Of a stretch of 64,000 bases of DNA, positions 55,056 through 64,000 are shown piece after piece (position 1 is the stretch's first letter; each line of letters begins with the position of its first letter). The stretch comes from Agrobacterium tumefaciens. Its GTDB lineage: Bacteria > Pseudomonadota > Alphaproteobacteria > Rhizobiales > Rhizobiaceae. The stretch spans positions 62,001-126,000 of the forward strand of contig NZ_CP115844.1 in the NCBI RefSeq assembly GCF_013318015.2. The letters run 5' to 3'. The position numbers and the translations under genes are program-made. Under the pieces are notes generated by a model. It worked only from the letters and a program-made list of their open reading frames with translations. It searched no databases and was not told the origin of the DNA.

Positions 55056-56138
55056 ATGCAGCACACATCGATCAACGAACCGTTTGAAACGTTAGTCGGT
55101 TGGCGTAGTCGAGATGTCGCAGATCCGAAAGTTTGGACGTATCAGATCACGAGTGAAGAGGAAGATGAGATCGAAACGGCGGTCAAAATCGCCCGTAACC
55201 TCGACAAATCATTTCATGATCTCACGACCAGTGACTTCCCGCTTCCAACCTTCGGGAAGCGCCTTCGCGAGCTTACCGATGCCCTCGAAAGTGGCCTTGG
55301 CTTCACTGTGATAAAAGGCTTGCCAATTGTCGACAAAACGGAAGATGAGGCGCGCCTAATATCGTGGGGAATAGGTCTGTATGTCGGCATTGGGCTTCCG
55401 CAGAATGACGGTGGAACGCTTATCCATGATGTTCGGGACCGAGGTGAAACCAGCCAGCAAACGTTGCGTGGTAACGGCAGCTCGGAAGAGATTCAGTTCC
55501 ATATTGATCCTTGCGATGTCGTTGGACTATTTTGCCGGCGAGCGGCAGCCAAGGGTGGGGGCAGTAAGCTTTGCAGTTCGGTGGAAATTTGCAAACGGAT
55601 AGCAGCCGAACAACCGCGGCTATTTGAGCACCTTCGGTCTATTATACCTTTTGCAGCATTGGGTGCCGGTCAGGATAGTGCGAACGTTTACTACGTTCCT
55701 GTCTTCGGCTGGCATAAAGGTGCGTTTACTAGCCACTATTATCGCGCCAGAATTATCAAGGCATCGTCTTTACCTTCGGTGGCGCTGAGCGACGAACAGA
55801 GAGCGGCGGTCGATCTTGTTCAAGCGATGGCCAGCGATCCGGAGATGCACATGGAAATGCAACTCGAGCCGGGCGATCTCCAATTGGTGAATAACCATAT
55901 CGTCTATCACTCCCGCACCGCGTATGAAGATCACGACGACTTTGACAGGCGCCGCCACCTTTTTCGATTTTGGTTTTCTGTTCCGGGCAGTCGCGAACTG
56001 CCTGCCGAGTTCGCTGACGTATGGGGCAAGACTAAAGCTGGCAGTGTTAGAGGCGGTGTGCGCCTCTGGGATGGGAAGTTTGACGCTGTTGACCGATATC
56101 AAGAACGCATGGCTGGTCTTCACCATATGAGTCGGTGA
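55056..56138 (+). CDS. Fe(II)/2-oxoglutarate-dependent oxygenase, TauD family (HxD)
   Basis: A 360-residue TauD-like protein with a strong ribosome-binding site (GAGGAGG) 27 nt after leuD. His149 and Asp151 in IQFHIDPCD and a distal His in NNHIVYHSRTAYE (about 283-288) form the iron triad; the Arg in RRRHLFRFWF binds 2-oxoglutarate. The motif NNHIVYHSRT is typical of the branch that contains hydroxylases of amino acids in peptide pathways. Its place directly after leuC-leuD hints that it acts on the amino acid made by chain extension, for example by beta- or gamma-hydroxylation; this is inference. Confidence 0.88.
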   Translation: MQHTSINEPFETLVGWRSRDVADPKVWTYQITSEEEDEIETAVKIARNLDKSFHDLTTSDFPLPTFGKRLRELTDALESGLGFTVIKGLPIVDKTEDEARLISWGIGLYVGIGLPQNDGGTLIHDVRDRGETSQQTLRGNGSSEEIQFHIDPCDVVGLFCRRAAAKGGGSKLCSSVEICKRIAAEQPRLFEHLRSIIPFAALGAGQDSANVYYVPVFGWHKGAFTSHYYRARIIKASSLPSVALSDEQRAAVDLVQAMASDPEMHMEMQLEPGDLQLVNNHIVYHSRTAYEDHDDFDRRRHLFRFWFSVPGSRELPAEFADVWGKTKAGSVRGGVRLWDGKFDAVDRYQERMAGLHHMSR

Positions 56139-56274
56139 GCCAGGGGGCTTGCAGGGCCCAAACCGTATGGACATTTTTGAAACCAACCGCGAATACCGTT
56201 ATGGTCTCGCGGCAGTTTCGCAAACAAATAGATTCCGAAGAGCGTAGATTGCCTCGTAGCTATGGTCGGAGACG

Positions 56275-57186
56275 ATGATGAATATTACAAACTCCGTGCA
56301 TTGTCATCGGCTTGAGGCTGAAGCGATACACGTCCTGCGCGAAGTCGCGGCAACGTTTTCCAATCCAGTCATGCTTTATTCAATAGGTAAAGATTCCTCG
56401 GTGCTGCTGCATCTGGCGAGGAAGGCATTTTATCCTGCAAGACCGCCATTTCCGCTCCTGCATATCGACACCAGATGGAAATTTAAAGAAATGATCGCCT
56501 TTCGTGACCGCGTTGCGGCCGAACTAGGTCTCGATCTCTTGGTACATACCAATATGGACGGCATCGAGCAGGGCATTTCGCCGTTTGTGCACGGTTCGAC
56601 AACATATACGCACGTGATGAAAACAGTCGCGTTACGCCAGGCGATCGACAAGTATGGCTTTGACGCGGCCTTTGGTGGTGCCAGGCGCGACGAAGAGAAG
56701 TCGCGCGCCAAAGAGCGCATCCTCTCCTTTCGCAATTCGTCTCATGCCTGGGACCCGAAAGGCCAGCGACCGGAAATGTGGAAAACCTACAACACTCGCG
56801 TCAGCGCCGGGGAGACCGTTCGGGTTTTCCCGCTGTCGAATTGGACTGAATTTGACATCTGGAATTACATATTCACGGAGAATATTTCGATCGTGCCGCT
56901 GTATTTTGCTGCGATGAGGCCGGTTGTAGTGCGTGATGGCTTGCTGATCATGATGGATGATGAGCGCATGCCAATAAACAAAGGCGAAACAGTGAAGGAA
57001 ATGATGGTCCGTTTCCGCACGCTCGGCTGCTATCCACTAACGGCCGCGATGGAATCCGAAGCGACGACGTCTGAAGATATCTTGCGTGAATTGCTCGCGG
57101 GACGGACGTCTGAGCGGCAGGGCCGGTTGATCGACGGCGATGAGGCCGCCTCTATGGAGAAAAAGAAGCGTGAAGGATATTTCTGA
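56275..57186 (+). CDS. cysD: sulfate adenylyltransferase subunit 2 (CysD/NodP)
   Basis: A 303-residue protein, of normal length. The PP-loop ATP-binding motif reads [14 protein letters not shown] (usually SGGKDS), followed by [32 protein letters not shown] and [13 protein letters not shown], all diagnostic. With the GTPase partner it makes APS from ATP and sulfate. Rhizobial genes of this type are called nodP when they serve Nod-factor sulfation; no nod gene is seen here, and the neighbours are peptide-cluster genes. It overlaps the cysNC start, so the two subunits are coupled. Confidence 0.95.
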   Translation: MMNITNSVHCHRLEAEAIHVLREVAATFSNPVMLYSIGKDSSVLLHLARKAFYPARPPFPLLHIDTRWKFKEMIAFRDRVAAELGLDLLVHTNMDGIEQGISPFVHGSTTYTHVMKTVALRQAIDKYGFDAAFGGARRDEEKSRAKERILSFRNSSHAWDPKGQRPEMWKTYNTRVSAGETVRVFPLSNWTEFDIWNYIFTENISIVPLYFAAMRPVVVRDGLLIMMDDERMPINKGETVKEMMVRFRTLGCYPLTAAMESEATTSEDILRELLAGRTSERQGRLIDGDEAASMEKKKREGYF

Positions 57187-59083
57187 TGAAACGTGGGGGG
57201 CGCCTACTTCCGAAAATATCCTTCACTACCTTCGCGCGCGGGAAAACAAACCCCTATTGCGATTTCTAACCTGCGGCTCGGTGGATGACGGGAAGTCGAC
57301 TCTGATTGGGCGCCTACTCTACGACACCAAACTCATCTTCGAGGATCAGTACGCCGCCCTTGAGCGCGACAGTCGCACTCATGGCTCTGCGGGAGGCGAG
57401 GTCGACTTCGCGCTTTTGCTTGACGGACTGGAAGCAGAACGAGAGCAGGGCATCACGATAGACGTCGCTTATCGCTTTTTTTCAACTGACCAACGAAAAT
57501 TCATTGTTGCGGATACGCCCGGTCATGAGGAATACACCCGGAACATGGTGACAGGCGCCTCGACGGCTGAGCTCGCCGTTTTGCTGATCGACAGTCGCCA
57601 AGGCATTCTCCCTCAAACCCGGCGACATTCCTATATCGCTTCGTTGCTCGGCATCCGGCACATTGTCCTCGCTGTAAACAAAATCGATCTAGTCGCGTAC
57701 GATAAGGCGACTTTTGATGCCATTGTCACCGCATTTCATGCATTCGCTGAGCGTCTCGGATTCTCCACGATCCAGCCCATCCCGATATCAGCCCGGAATG
57801 GTGATAATGTAACTTGTCACTCTCGTAACACACCCTGGTACAATGGACCTCATCTACTCCAGCATCTGGAGTTCATTCCGATTGAACGGGTCAATGGGCG
57901 AAAGCCGTTCCGTTTTCCGGTGCAGTATGTATCTCGCCCAAATTCCGATTTTCGCGGTTTCGCCGGTCAAGTGGCCTCGGGCTGCATCGCAGTGGGTGAC
58001 GTCGTAACCGTCGCGAGGTCCGGCCGGTCAACGCAGGTCAGGGAGATTGTTACTCTGGACGGGCCGCTTGACTGCGCAGTCGAGGGACAGGCGGTAACGC
58101 TAGTTCTGAAGGATCAGCTGGATGTTTCGCGGGGAAATCTACTGGTTGCTCCCAACGATAGGCCCAACGTGGCTGATCAATTTCAAGCACACCTCATCTG
58201 GTTCGATGCAAATCCAATGATTCCAGGCCGCAGCTATATCCTTCGAACGGAGACCCACAGTGTAGAGGCGACGGTTACCGCCCTGAAGTATGCCGTTGAC
58301 GTAAACAGCCTAGCCCATCTGGCCGCAAAGGCGCTGCAGATGAACGCGGTCGGGGTTTGCAATTTTTCCGTCCAGGCCCCGTTCGAATTTGACGCCTATG
58401 CCGATAACCGGAGCACCGGCAATTTCATCCTGATCGATCGGATAAGCAATCGCACCGTTGGCGCCGGCATGATAGATTTCGCGCTACGCCGGGCGAACAA
58501 CGTCCACTGGCAGGCGATGGAAGTTGATCGCAACGCAAGAGCTGAGCTGAAACAGCAGCGGTCGACAGTCGTTTGGTTTACGGGCCTTTCAGGCTCCGGA
58601 AAATCTACGATCGCTGGCTCCTTGGAGAAGCTGCTACATGCAGCCGGCCGGCACACCTACGTTCTAGACGGTGACAATGTCCGTCACGGTCTCAGTAAGG
58701 ATCTCGGCTTTACTGCGGAGGACAGGGTGGAGAACATTCGGAGGGTGGCCGAAGTCGCCAATCTGATGGCGGACGCGGGCCTGATTGTTTTGGTCTCGCT
58801 GATCTCCCCCTTCAATTCAGAGCGGCAAATGGCGCGCCGCTTGATGGTCCACGGCGAGTTCATCGAGGTGTTCGTCGATACGCCGATCGAAGAATGTGTC
58901 AGGCGCGACCCAAAGGGTCTGTACAAAAAGGCAATGCTCGGAGAGTTGGCCAACTTTACTGGCTTTAGCTCACCCTATGAAGTGCCCGAGAGCCCGGATA
59001 TTCGGCTCGAGACCGTCGACCACAGTGCCAACGACCTCGCATTGCAGCTGTTCTCTTACCTTCAGGCTAGATCGTTCACATGA
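57170..59083 (+). CDS. cysNC: bifunctional sulfate adenylyltransferase subunit 1 / APS kinase (CysN-CysC, NodQ type)
   Basis: About 637 residues. I prefer the GTG at 57170 ([10 protein letters not shown]) over an ATG ten codons upstream whose codons merely shadow cysD. The GTPase part has [27 protein letters not shown] and NKIDLV; the C-terminal APS kinase (about 460-637) has a second P-loop, [15 protein letters not shown], and [16 protein letters not shown]. The fusion makes APS and then PAPS, the donor for sulfotransferases. The same fusion in rhizobia is NodQ. A decayed paralogue lies at 14766-15420. It overlaps cysQ by 4 nt (ATGA). Confidence 0.95.
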   Translation: MKDISDETWGAPTSENILHYLRARENKPLLRFLTCGSVDDGKSTLIGRLLYDTKLIFEDQYAALERDSRTHGSAGGEVDFALLLDGLEAEREQGITIDVAYRFFSTDQRKFIVADTPGHEEYTRNMVTGASTAELAVLLIDSRQGILPQTRRHSYIASLLGIRHIVLAVNKIDLVAYDKATFDAIVTAFHAFAERLGFSTIQPIPISARNGDNVTCHSRNTPWYNGPHLLQHLEFIPIERVNGRKPFRFPVQYVSRPNSDFRGFAGQVASGCIAVGDVVTVARSGRSTQVREIVTLDGPLDCAVEGQAVTLVLKDQLDVSRGNLLVAPNDRPNVADQFQAHLIWFDANPMIPGRSYILRTETHSVEATVTALKYAVDVNSLAHLAAKALQMNAVGVCNFSVQAPFEFDAYADNRSTGNFILIDRISNRTVGAGMIDFALRRANNVHWQAMEVDRNARAELKQQRSTVVWFTGLSGSGKSTIAGSLEKLLHAAGRHTYVLDGDNVRHGLSKDLGFTAEDRVENIRRVAEVANLMADAGLIVLVSLISPFNSERQMARRLMVHGEFIEVFVDTPIEECVRRDPKGLYKKAMLGELANFTGFSSPYEVPESPDIRLETVDHSANDLALQLFSYLQARSFT

Positions 59084-59856
59084 TAGAGGCTCTTGAAGCC
59101 GCCGCGTTAAACGCGGGACGATCAATTCTCGAATTATATCGAAGTGGGTGTTCGGTCCAAGAGAAGGCCGATGGCTCACTTGTTACGGAGGCTGACTTAC
59201 AGGCCGAAATTATCATTCGAGACCTGCTTGCTGGTCCATTTCCAGACATTCCCATTGTGGCTGAAGAAGCCGCCTCGACCGGAAAAATTCCCAACATACA
59301 TGGTGGACGCTTCTTCCTCGTGGATCCACTAGATGGGACCATCGAGTTCGTCGACCGCACCGGCGAATTTACCGTAAACATAGCTTTGATCGATGACGGT
59401 CAACCTGTCGGGGGCGTCGTGTATGCCCCAGCCCTGGGAATCGCGTTTTCAGCTGAGCGGGGAAAGGCGGAAGCTTTAAACATCGCCGAACATGAGCGAA
59501 TTGTGCGCCGAGCGCCGATCAAAGTTCGTCCACGAAAGAACCCGCCAGTTGCTGCCGTGAGCCGCTCTCACAATAGCCCAGATACCCGGATGTTTCTAAA
59601 CGCAAATGGCGTCGAAATATGCCGAACGGTAGGGTCGTCGTTAAAGTTCTGCTTAGTGGCTTCGGGTATAGTTGATGTCTATCCCCGTTTCGGTCGAACT
59701 ATGGAATGGGACACCGCTGCCGGAGATGCTGTTCTAAGGGCGGCTGGAGGCACTACTGCGTTGCTGGATGGTACACCATTACTCTATGGCAAGCGGTACC
59801 AGGAGAGCGGCCACGACTTTTCGAACCCGCCCTTCGTTGCCTGGGGCGCGGCATAA
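59080..59856 (+). CDS. cysQ: 3'(2'),5'-bisphosphate nucleotidase (CysQ)
   Basis: A 258-residue member of the inositol monophosphatase fold. Metal-binding motifs are [23 protein letters not shown] and [17 protein letters not shown]. It hydrolyses PAP, the inhibitory by-product of sulfotransferase reactions, to AMP. Its coupling by an ATGA overlap to the PAPS-making genes shows an operon dedicated to continuous sulfotransfer, in agreement with the sulfotransferase-like gene at 48952. Confidence 0.95.
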   Translation: MIEALEAAALNAGRSILELYRSGCSVQEKADGSLVTEADLQAEIIIRDLLAGPFPDIPIVAEEAASTGKIPNIHGGRFFLVDPLDGTIEFVDRTGEFTVNIALIDDGQPVGGVVYAPALGIAFSAERGKAEALNIAEHERIVRRAPIKVRPRKNPPVAAVSRSHNSPDTRMFLNANGVEICRTVGSSLKFCLVASGIVDVYPRFGRTMEWDTAAGDAVLRAAGGTTALLDGTPLLYGKRYQESGHDFSNPPFVAWGAA

Positions 59857-60013
59857 TTTAGTGGCATAATTTAAAAGCCAATGAATGAATGGGATGCAGG
59901 GACCGAGGCGCGAGGCCGATCTAGTCGCACGGATTAAACCAATCCGCTCTGTACGCCTTTGTAACGGTCAAGGCCGGCACGCTCATCCCGATACCGGATC
60001 GACCTTCCGTCCC

Positions 60014-61030
60014 CTAGCGTGTAAGCGCCACATACAGTTGTCTCGGACCTTCAAATGGTAGTCGACCGTGGGCCACGAGCGAATTATTGAGAATCAGCAC
60101 ATCATTCGCTTCCCATGGGAAGGTTCTTTGACAAGTCTCTTGTATCGAACGGATATCCGCGAGCAGCTCCGGTGGGAAAGCAGTGCCGTCGCCGAAGGAT
60201 GCATTTTGCGGGAAGAGGGACTCATTACCGTCGTATATATCCAGGAGAGCTTCATAAGTGTCCCCGGGAAGTCCTGAAGGATGGAATTGATCGGCCTGAT
60301 TAAACCAGATCCGCCGTCCACTCTCAGGGTCAACCCGGTACGCCGGCGTGACGTTGCTCACGCGAATATAGCCGCCGTCAAGAATTTCGAGCAAGTTTTC
60401 GTTTTCCTGGCAGAACCGTCTAACCTCTGACAGGTCTTCCGTATCAAATGTCTGCTGCCAAGTTGCCCCAAAGCCCGGACTACCTGGCAGAACCCTCACG
60501 TAACGGACACCGCCATGCTTTTCGAAAAGGTCAATGACTTTTTCGGGCATGCATTCGAATATCGTTCTTGAGTCCGCCATGCACGCCATACCGCCAACAG
60601 CGGCAGGTTGAGGGCAAGAGAAATAGATCCTTCCCGGCCAAGTCGCGGAATAAGATAGTTCGTTATGCAACGATATTGGAAGATGCGGTGGGTATTCTGA
60701 TGCAGTATAGATACCGTCCCCGAGTTTTGTCCTTGGGGAGTTACCATTGACGTATCCCCATAGCCCATCGGAAGTCTCAGAAGCAAACCTCCGCAGCGTG
60801 GGAGCATCAGTCATTGAGAAGCCACGAAAAAGGATGGCCCCAGACTTGTTCAGATGCGCTATGACCCGCGCCTCGACTTCGTGATATGACGCGATCGCAT
60901 CGGATATAGTGTTTGGATTGCCCACACTAGCTGAAACGCATAGAACCTCGATTTCCCCTGAGGAAAAGGTGCCAAGCCCGAATGGCGACGTGCTGTGGTC
61001 TTTCGTTGCCTTTTGGTGGTGGCTATCCAT
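60014..61030 (-). CDS. Fe(II)/2-oxoglutarate-dependent oxygenase, SyrP-like (HxE)
   Basis: A 338-residue enzyme from the ATG at 61030, chosen for its strong GGAGGAA ribosome-binding site; an upstream extension has none. The metal motif is His122-x-Glu124 in ISLHNELSYSATWP, the HxE variant seen in SyrP-like hydroxylases that act on amino acids tethered to carrier proteins, with a distal His in VAHGRLPFEGPRQLY. It therefore differs from the two HxD oxygenases of the cluster. SyrP beta-hydroxylates aspartyl residues; the substrate here is unknown. The gene follows the MbtH gene in the same direction (229 nt gap). Confidence 0.88.
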   Translation of the reverse strand: MDSHHQKATKDHSTSPFGLGTFSSGEIEVLCVSASVGNPNTISDAIASYHEVEARVIAHLNKSGAILFRGFSMTDAPTLRRFASETSDGLWGYVNGNSPRTKLGDGIYTASEYPPHLPISLHNELSYSATWPGRIYFSCPQPAAVGGMACMADSRTIFECMPEKVIDLFEKHGGVRYVRVLPGSPGFGATWQQTFDTEDLSEVRRFCQENENLLEILDGGYIRVSNVTPAYRVDPESGRRIWFNQADQFHPSGLPGDTYEALLDIYDGNESLFPQNASFGDGTAFPPELLADIRSIQETCQRTFPWEANDVLILNNSLVAHGRLPFEGPRQLYVALTR

Positions 61031-61259
61031 GAGGGTTCCTCCATTTTGATCCGGGGTTCGCGAGGCGCAGTCAAGTGCTGAGTTCTGCTTGAAATTTGAG
61101 GCCCTGCCGTTTTCCGATCTCGATGTCCATGGCATGCTCTTAATCTGCTGCCGACTAAGCGCGTCCTTCAGCCATGCGATCATATTCTGATGTCATCAGG
61201 CAACCTGCTCGAACGAGGATTACTACCTGGCACGAGCAAAGCGGACGAGCGTCATGCTG

Positions 61260-61490
61260 TTAATGATCTAAGCGTCCCGTGCTCTCGGCGTTAATGCCAG
61301 TCGTGTTCCCTGGCCTAAGATCTTCCCAAGTCACGTTCACAAACTCAATACAGGACGCACGACTGCCAGGGCCACAGGCAGTTTTCCAGCCTGAAGGGAT
61401 CGAAAATGAATTTGGCCAAAGCGAATACTGACGGTGATCGTTGACGAGCACCAAAAACTCGCGGGCGTCGTCTTCAAATGGGTTCTTCAT
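61260..61490 (-). CDS. MbtH-like protein
   Basis: A 76-residue protein starting MKNPFEDDAREFLVLVNDH at 61490. The family pattern is clear: NPFEDD, then QYSLWPNSFSIPSGWKTACG, then CIEFVNVTWEDLRP. MbtH proteins bind A domains and are needed for activity or folding of many synthetases, so it is expected to act on the A domains of both NRPSs. The C-terminal tail (GNTTGINAESTGRL) is slightly longer than usual. Confidence 0.93.
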   Translation of the reverse strand: MKNPFEDDAREFLVLVNDHRQYSLWPNSFSIPSGWKTACGPGSRASCIEFVNVTWEDLRPGNTTGINAESTGRLDH

Positions 61491-61873
61491 CGAGACTGCC
61501 TTCGTTCGTGGCGCACAGTTCCGATACGGCGGTCGCGCCATTATAGATGGATGAGGAGGGACCATGTACCTTTAGAAGCCACAGAAATATAGGGAGCAGG
61601 GCCTCATTCGCGTAGGATGATATGCAAGCCCTGATACAAATCCAAGTTAGAGAAAGATATATAATAGAAAATAAAGTCGCGTAGGATCGCTTTAGTGACA
61701 GAAGTATCTCACCATCTTTACTTGAGCCTTTCTCCATTATCAGCCCATCCCCTTGATCCGAGTCATGCTGATGTTGTTCAACTAGGGTGGAGCTGAAGCT
61801 GACTGAGATGAGCGAGTCACCGATATCATGCAATCCAACATCGAACAGGTTCGATTTCCGAGGACGGGACTGT
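61491..61873 (-). other. divergent intergenic region
   Basis: The stretch between the leftward MbtH gene and the rightward second phosphopantetheinyl transferase is AT-rich from 61610 to 61680 and should contain both promoters. A minus-strand frame at 61474-61833 has a hydrophobic patch but overlaps the start of MbtH and has no ribosome-binding site; I do not call it a gene. Confidence 0.3.
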
Positions 61874-62536
61874 ATGAGGAAGCTTTCCGATCAAAGCGTG
61901 GAATGTTGGTTTATCAACCAGCATGAGGCGCGCCATGAAACGTGGGCATTGGCTCTCACGACCGTTGGTGAACGGTCGAGGGCCGACGGATTTCGCCACC
62001 TCGTCGACCGTCGTGCATTCCTGGTCCGTAAAGGTTTCCTGAGATCCGTCCTGAGCATCTACCTTGGAATACCCGCAAATACAGTCCAAATTCATGTCGG
62101 TAGCAGTGGCAAGCCGTACATCAACAGTCACGACGGTATCTTTTTTAGTTGCTCCTCCTCGAGAGAGATCGCGGTCGTCGCTATTACCAGACATCCAAAA
62201 ATCGGAGTTGATGTCGAAGCGGTAGGCCAAGCGGATGACGTGTCGATTGCTTCTGCCTTCTTCTCGCGCTCTGAGCAGCGGTTGGTCGAGGCAACGATGG
62301 TGCAGTACTCCTGCTCAAAATCTGATGCCACTCTCCACGTGTGGACGCAGAAGGAGGCTTATCTCAAAGCTCTGGGTGTCGGATTACAACACCTTCGTGA
62401 CTTCGAACTCCAGTATGTCCAAGGGAAAGCGACCGTCGCGGAGACTTTCTTAGAACCCGGAATCGGGACCACGCTTGACCACCCCTGTCGGCGGACGAGG
62501 CCATCATTTCGCCTATCCGGCTCTGAACTTCGTTAG
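61874..62536 (+). CDS. 4'-phosphopantetheinyl transferase-like protein, altered motif (second copy)
   Basis: A 220-residue Sfp-family protein from the ATG at 61874 (AGGA upstream). It retains SSGKPYI, IGVDVEAV with the metal ligands Asp113 and Glu115, and WTQKEAYLKALGVGL. The conserved FNxSHS motif, however, reads FFSCSSS at 90-96, so the Asn and the His that contact coenzyme A are both Ser. It may be weak, specialised for one carrier domain, or decaying; the intact copy at 51878 is the safer candidate for the main activity. It overlaps the convergent HisC-like gene by 24 nt. Confidence 0.85.
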   Translation: MRKLSDQSVECWFINQHEARHETWALALTTVGERSRADGFRHLVDRRAFLVRKGFLRSVLSIYLGIPANTVQIHVGSSGKPYINSHDGIFFSCSSSREIAVVAITRHPKIGVDVEAVGQADDVSIASAFFSRSEQRLVEATMVQYSCSKSDATLHVWTQKEAYLKALGVGLQHLRDFELQYVQGKATVAETFLEPGIGTTLDHPCRRTRPSFRLSGSELR

Positions 62537-63595
62537 TTGTTCAATGAGCCTCATATTCTGGTGTTCTAATCCAACGGTGATCCTCAGAGCTTGGGGCCAC
62601 CCATAGGACGCAAGACCGCGTACGGCAATGCCGCGCTCGAGGAGAAATCGCTGGATGGCTTCGGCTAGGTCAGATTGAAGAATGATGAAATTTGCGTCCG
62701 ATGCCTCAACTTTGAAGTCTAGTGCTGCGAGGCCTTCGACAAGCTTAGCCATGGCGTTGCGATTGCGAGCGCAAGATGCTCCAACAAATTGGTCGTCTTC
62801 CAGAGCGACTACGCCAAGGTATTGATTGATCGACCCGATCGAGAATGGCTGCCGCACCGCGTGTATTTTTTCTATCAGCGCCTCTGATCCAATTCCGAAA
62901 CCAAGCCGAAGCCCTGCGAGACCGTAGGCCTTCGAAAAAGTTCGCAGCACCAAAAGGTTTGAAGCGCGTTGCGCCAGCCGCGCGGACCCGATTCGTCGAA
63001 GAGGCTCAACGAATTCAACATATGCTTCATCAAGAACGACCGTAACCGAGCTTGGGATTTCCTTGAGAAATGCGACGAAGGCGGCCTCGGTGAAGAAGCC
63101 TGGTGCCGGGTTGCTGGGGTTCGAGATGAATATCATAGACGTATCCGGATCTACCGCGCGTGCGATGCCCGCCAGATCCGTCTCCCATCCACATTCGGAG
63201 ACGGTTATACTGCGCGCGCCGGCGAGTTCAGTCGCCTTCCGATACGCAGTGAAGGCGTGCTCGCAAAATATGGCGTTGCGTCCAGGCAAGAGCAACGCTC
63301 TGGCTGCGAGGTCCAGCAAATCGTCGGTGCCGTTTCCGATCGCGATGCACGCACGGGAGACCGAGAACTTGTTGGCTATCGCATCCTTCAACGCTGAGCA
63401 GCCGCCATCCGGATAACGAGACATGTCCACGTTAAAGTCTAGAAGGGCCTTGACCACCCTCGGATCAGAGCCGGCTGGGTTCTCATTCAACGCCATATTG
63501 ATGAAGGGTTCGTCCATAGGTGGACGATCGGGAGCTCGCCGTGCCATTCGATTCAAAAAGGGGTAATTGGTGGACTTGCCGGTGCCGTCAGCCAT
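62513..63595 (-). CDS. HisC-like aminotransferase (PLP fold type I)
   Basis: A 360-residue histidinol-phosphate/aromatic aminotransferase family protein. The start at 63595 overlaps the stop of the racemase-like gene by one base (TGATG). Motifs: ALNENPAGSDPRV at the N-terminus, NGTDDLLDLAARALL, ISNPSNPAPGFF, VVLDEAYVEFVE, and the PLP lysine in RTFSKAYGLAGLRLGFGIG. In this cluster it is a good candidate for the amination of 4-aminophenylpyruvate or of a chain-extended 2-oxo acid; histidine synthesis is improbable without other his genes. Which substrate it uses cannot be read from sequence. Confidence 0.88.
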   Translation of the reverse strand: MADGTGKSTNYPFLNRMARRAPDRPPMDEPFINMALNENPAGSDPRVVKALLDFNVDMSRYPDGGCSALKDAIANKFSVSRACIAIGNGTDDLLDLAARALLLPGRNAIFCEHAFTAYRKATELAGARSITVSECGWETDLAGIARAVDPDTSMIFISNPSNPAPGFFTEAAFVAFLKEIPSSVTVVLDEAYVEFVEPLRRIGSARLAQRASNLLVLRTFSKAYGLAGLRLGFGIGSEALIEKIHAVRQPFSIGSINQYLGVVALEDDQFVGASCARNRNAMAKLVEGLAALDFKVEASDANFIILQSDLAEAIQRFLLERGIAVRGLASYGWPQALRITVGLEHQNMRLIEQLTKFRAG

Positions 63596-64000
63596 CACCG
63601 TTCCCCGAGACCATGTGAACAATCCGTAGAAAAACGGGAGCGATTTTTCAATCTGAGCTCTTCTCCAGCCCTGAGACACTCTCGCGCCAGGATTGCCGTG
63701 GGGTCAACGACGTGCATGTCGACCGTCGCTGACGCGGCGATCAAATCCCATATTAGGGGCAACTCTGTGCAAGCCAAGACCGACGCGGCGGCTCCAGCGT
63801 CAGCGAGCTCAGTTAATGCAAGGGACAAGGCCTCTTTGCCCTCGTCGACCCTATTAGCTTTAACCGCGTCGATCGCATTTGAAACGCCAGCGCACGCGCT
63901 CTCAGAAGGCACAATCGATTGCAGCCCGACTTCGCTTAAGCCATGCTGATAGATTCCGGCGGAGATCGTTCCCTGCGTTCCGAGAATACCGACAACCGAC
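63595..64000 (-). CDS. aspartate/glutamate racemase family protein, 5' part beyond the right edge
   Basis: The frame is open from the window edge to a TGA at 63595 (about 134 C-terminal residues). It has VVGILGTQGTISAGIYQHGL and ASVLACTELPLIWD, where the Cys of ACTELP is the second catalytic cysteine of Asp/Glu racemases; the first lies outside. Family members racemise Asp or Glu, or act as hydantoin racemase or maleate isomerase. It is translationally coupled to the HisC-like gene. Since the synthetases lack epimerase domains, it could supply a free D-amino acid, an inference that needs the full sequence. Confidence 0.82.
   Translation of the reverse strand, partial: SVVGILGTQGTISAGIYQHGLSEVGLQSIVPSESACAGVSNAIDAVKANRVDEGKEALSLALTELADAGAAASVLACTELPLIWDLIAASATVDMHVVDPTAILARECLRAGEELRLKNRSRFSTDCSHGLGER

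Noticed and set aside
61474..61833. 119-codon minus-strand frame with a hydrophobic patch
   Set aside because: It overlaps the start of the clear MbtH gene in another frame and covers its promoter; no ribosome-binding site.

Overview
The window looks like part of a large plasmid (or plasmid-derived island) of an alphaproteobacterium of the Rhizobium/Agrobacterium group. The evidence is a DNA-processing set for conjugation in the classic pTi/pSym layout (traG-traD-traC on the minus strand, diverging from traA-traF-traB-traH), a DUF930 protein, a NodP/NodQ-like sulfate-activation pair and rhizobial-type insertion sequences. No rRNA, tRNA or CRISPR was seen.

Layout. 1-5418 is accessory sequence: a partial IS1182-type transposase, a GNAT acetyltransferase, small unknown genes, a WGR-domain protein and an IS110-family element. 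5419-14520 is the conjugation block with an oriT-like region between traC and traA; no traR/traM, trb genes or canonical tra box were seen. 14521-15495 holds a decayed relic of the C-terminal (APS kinase) part of nodQ/cysNC. From about 15496 to the right edge almost every gene fits one nonribosomal peptide gene cluster that, to my knowledge, does not match a described product.

The cluster. Two synthetases (2833 and about 3701 aa) form FAAL-ACP-(C-A-PCP)x2 and (C-A-PCP)x3 followed by a beta-lactamase/PBP-like serine hydrolase domain instead of an ordinary thioesterase. They predict a lipopentapeptide, acyl-X-Y-Z-X-X. Residues read from the binding pockets give Z = glycine (exact match to the known code), Y = beta-alanine-like (lost Asp235), and X unassigned (DPRSLCQMSK, an Arg in the pocket). 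The five modules are practically identical in DNA outside the specificity core of the A domains. The cores of modules 2 and 3 are AT-rich islands inside GC-rich repeat sequence, which reads as gene conversion that overwrote everything except the substrate-choosing part.

Supporting genes supply building blocks and tailoring: a 4-aminophenylalanine-type trio (ADC synthase, chorismate-mutase-like and prephenate-dehydrogenase-like proteins), an isopropylmalate/homocitrate-synthase-like enzyme with LeuC and LeuD (2-oxo acid chain extension), a HisC-like aminotransferase, an Asp/Glu-type racemase, three Fe(II)/2-oxoglutarate oxygenases, a membrane fatty-acid desaturase, a sulfotransferase with PAPS supply (CysD, CysN-CysC) and PAP removal (CysQ), an MbtH protein, two phosphopantetheinyl transferases, a type II thioesterase, an ABC exporter, a membrane-anchored serine hydrolase, and an HTTM-like protein with a DCC-family partner. 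Together these suggest an exported, oxygenated and sulfated lipopeptide. The product itself is inference.
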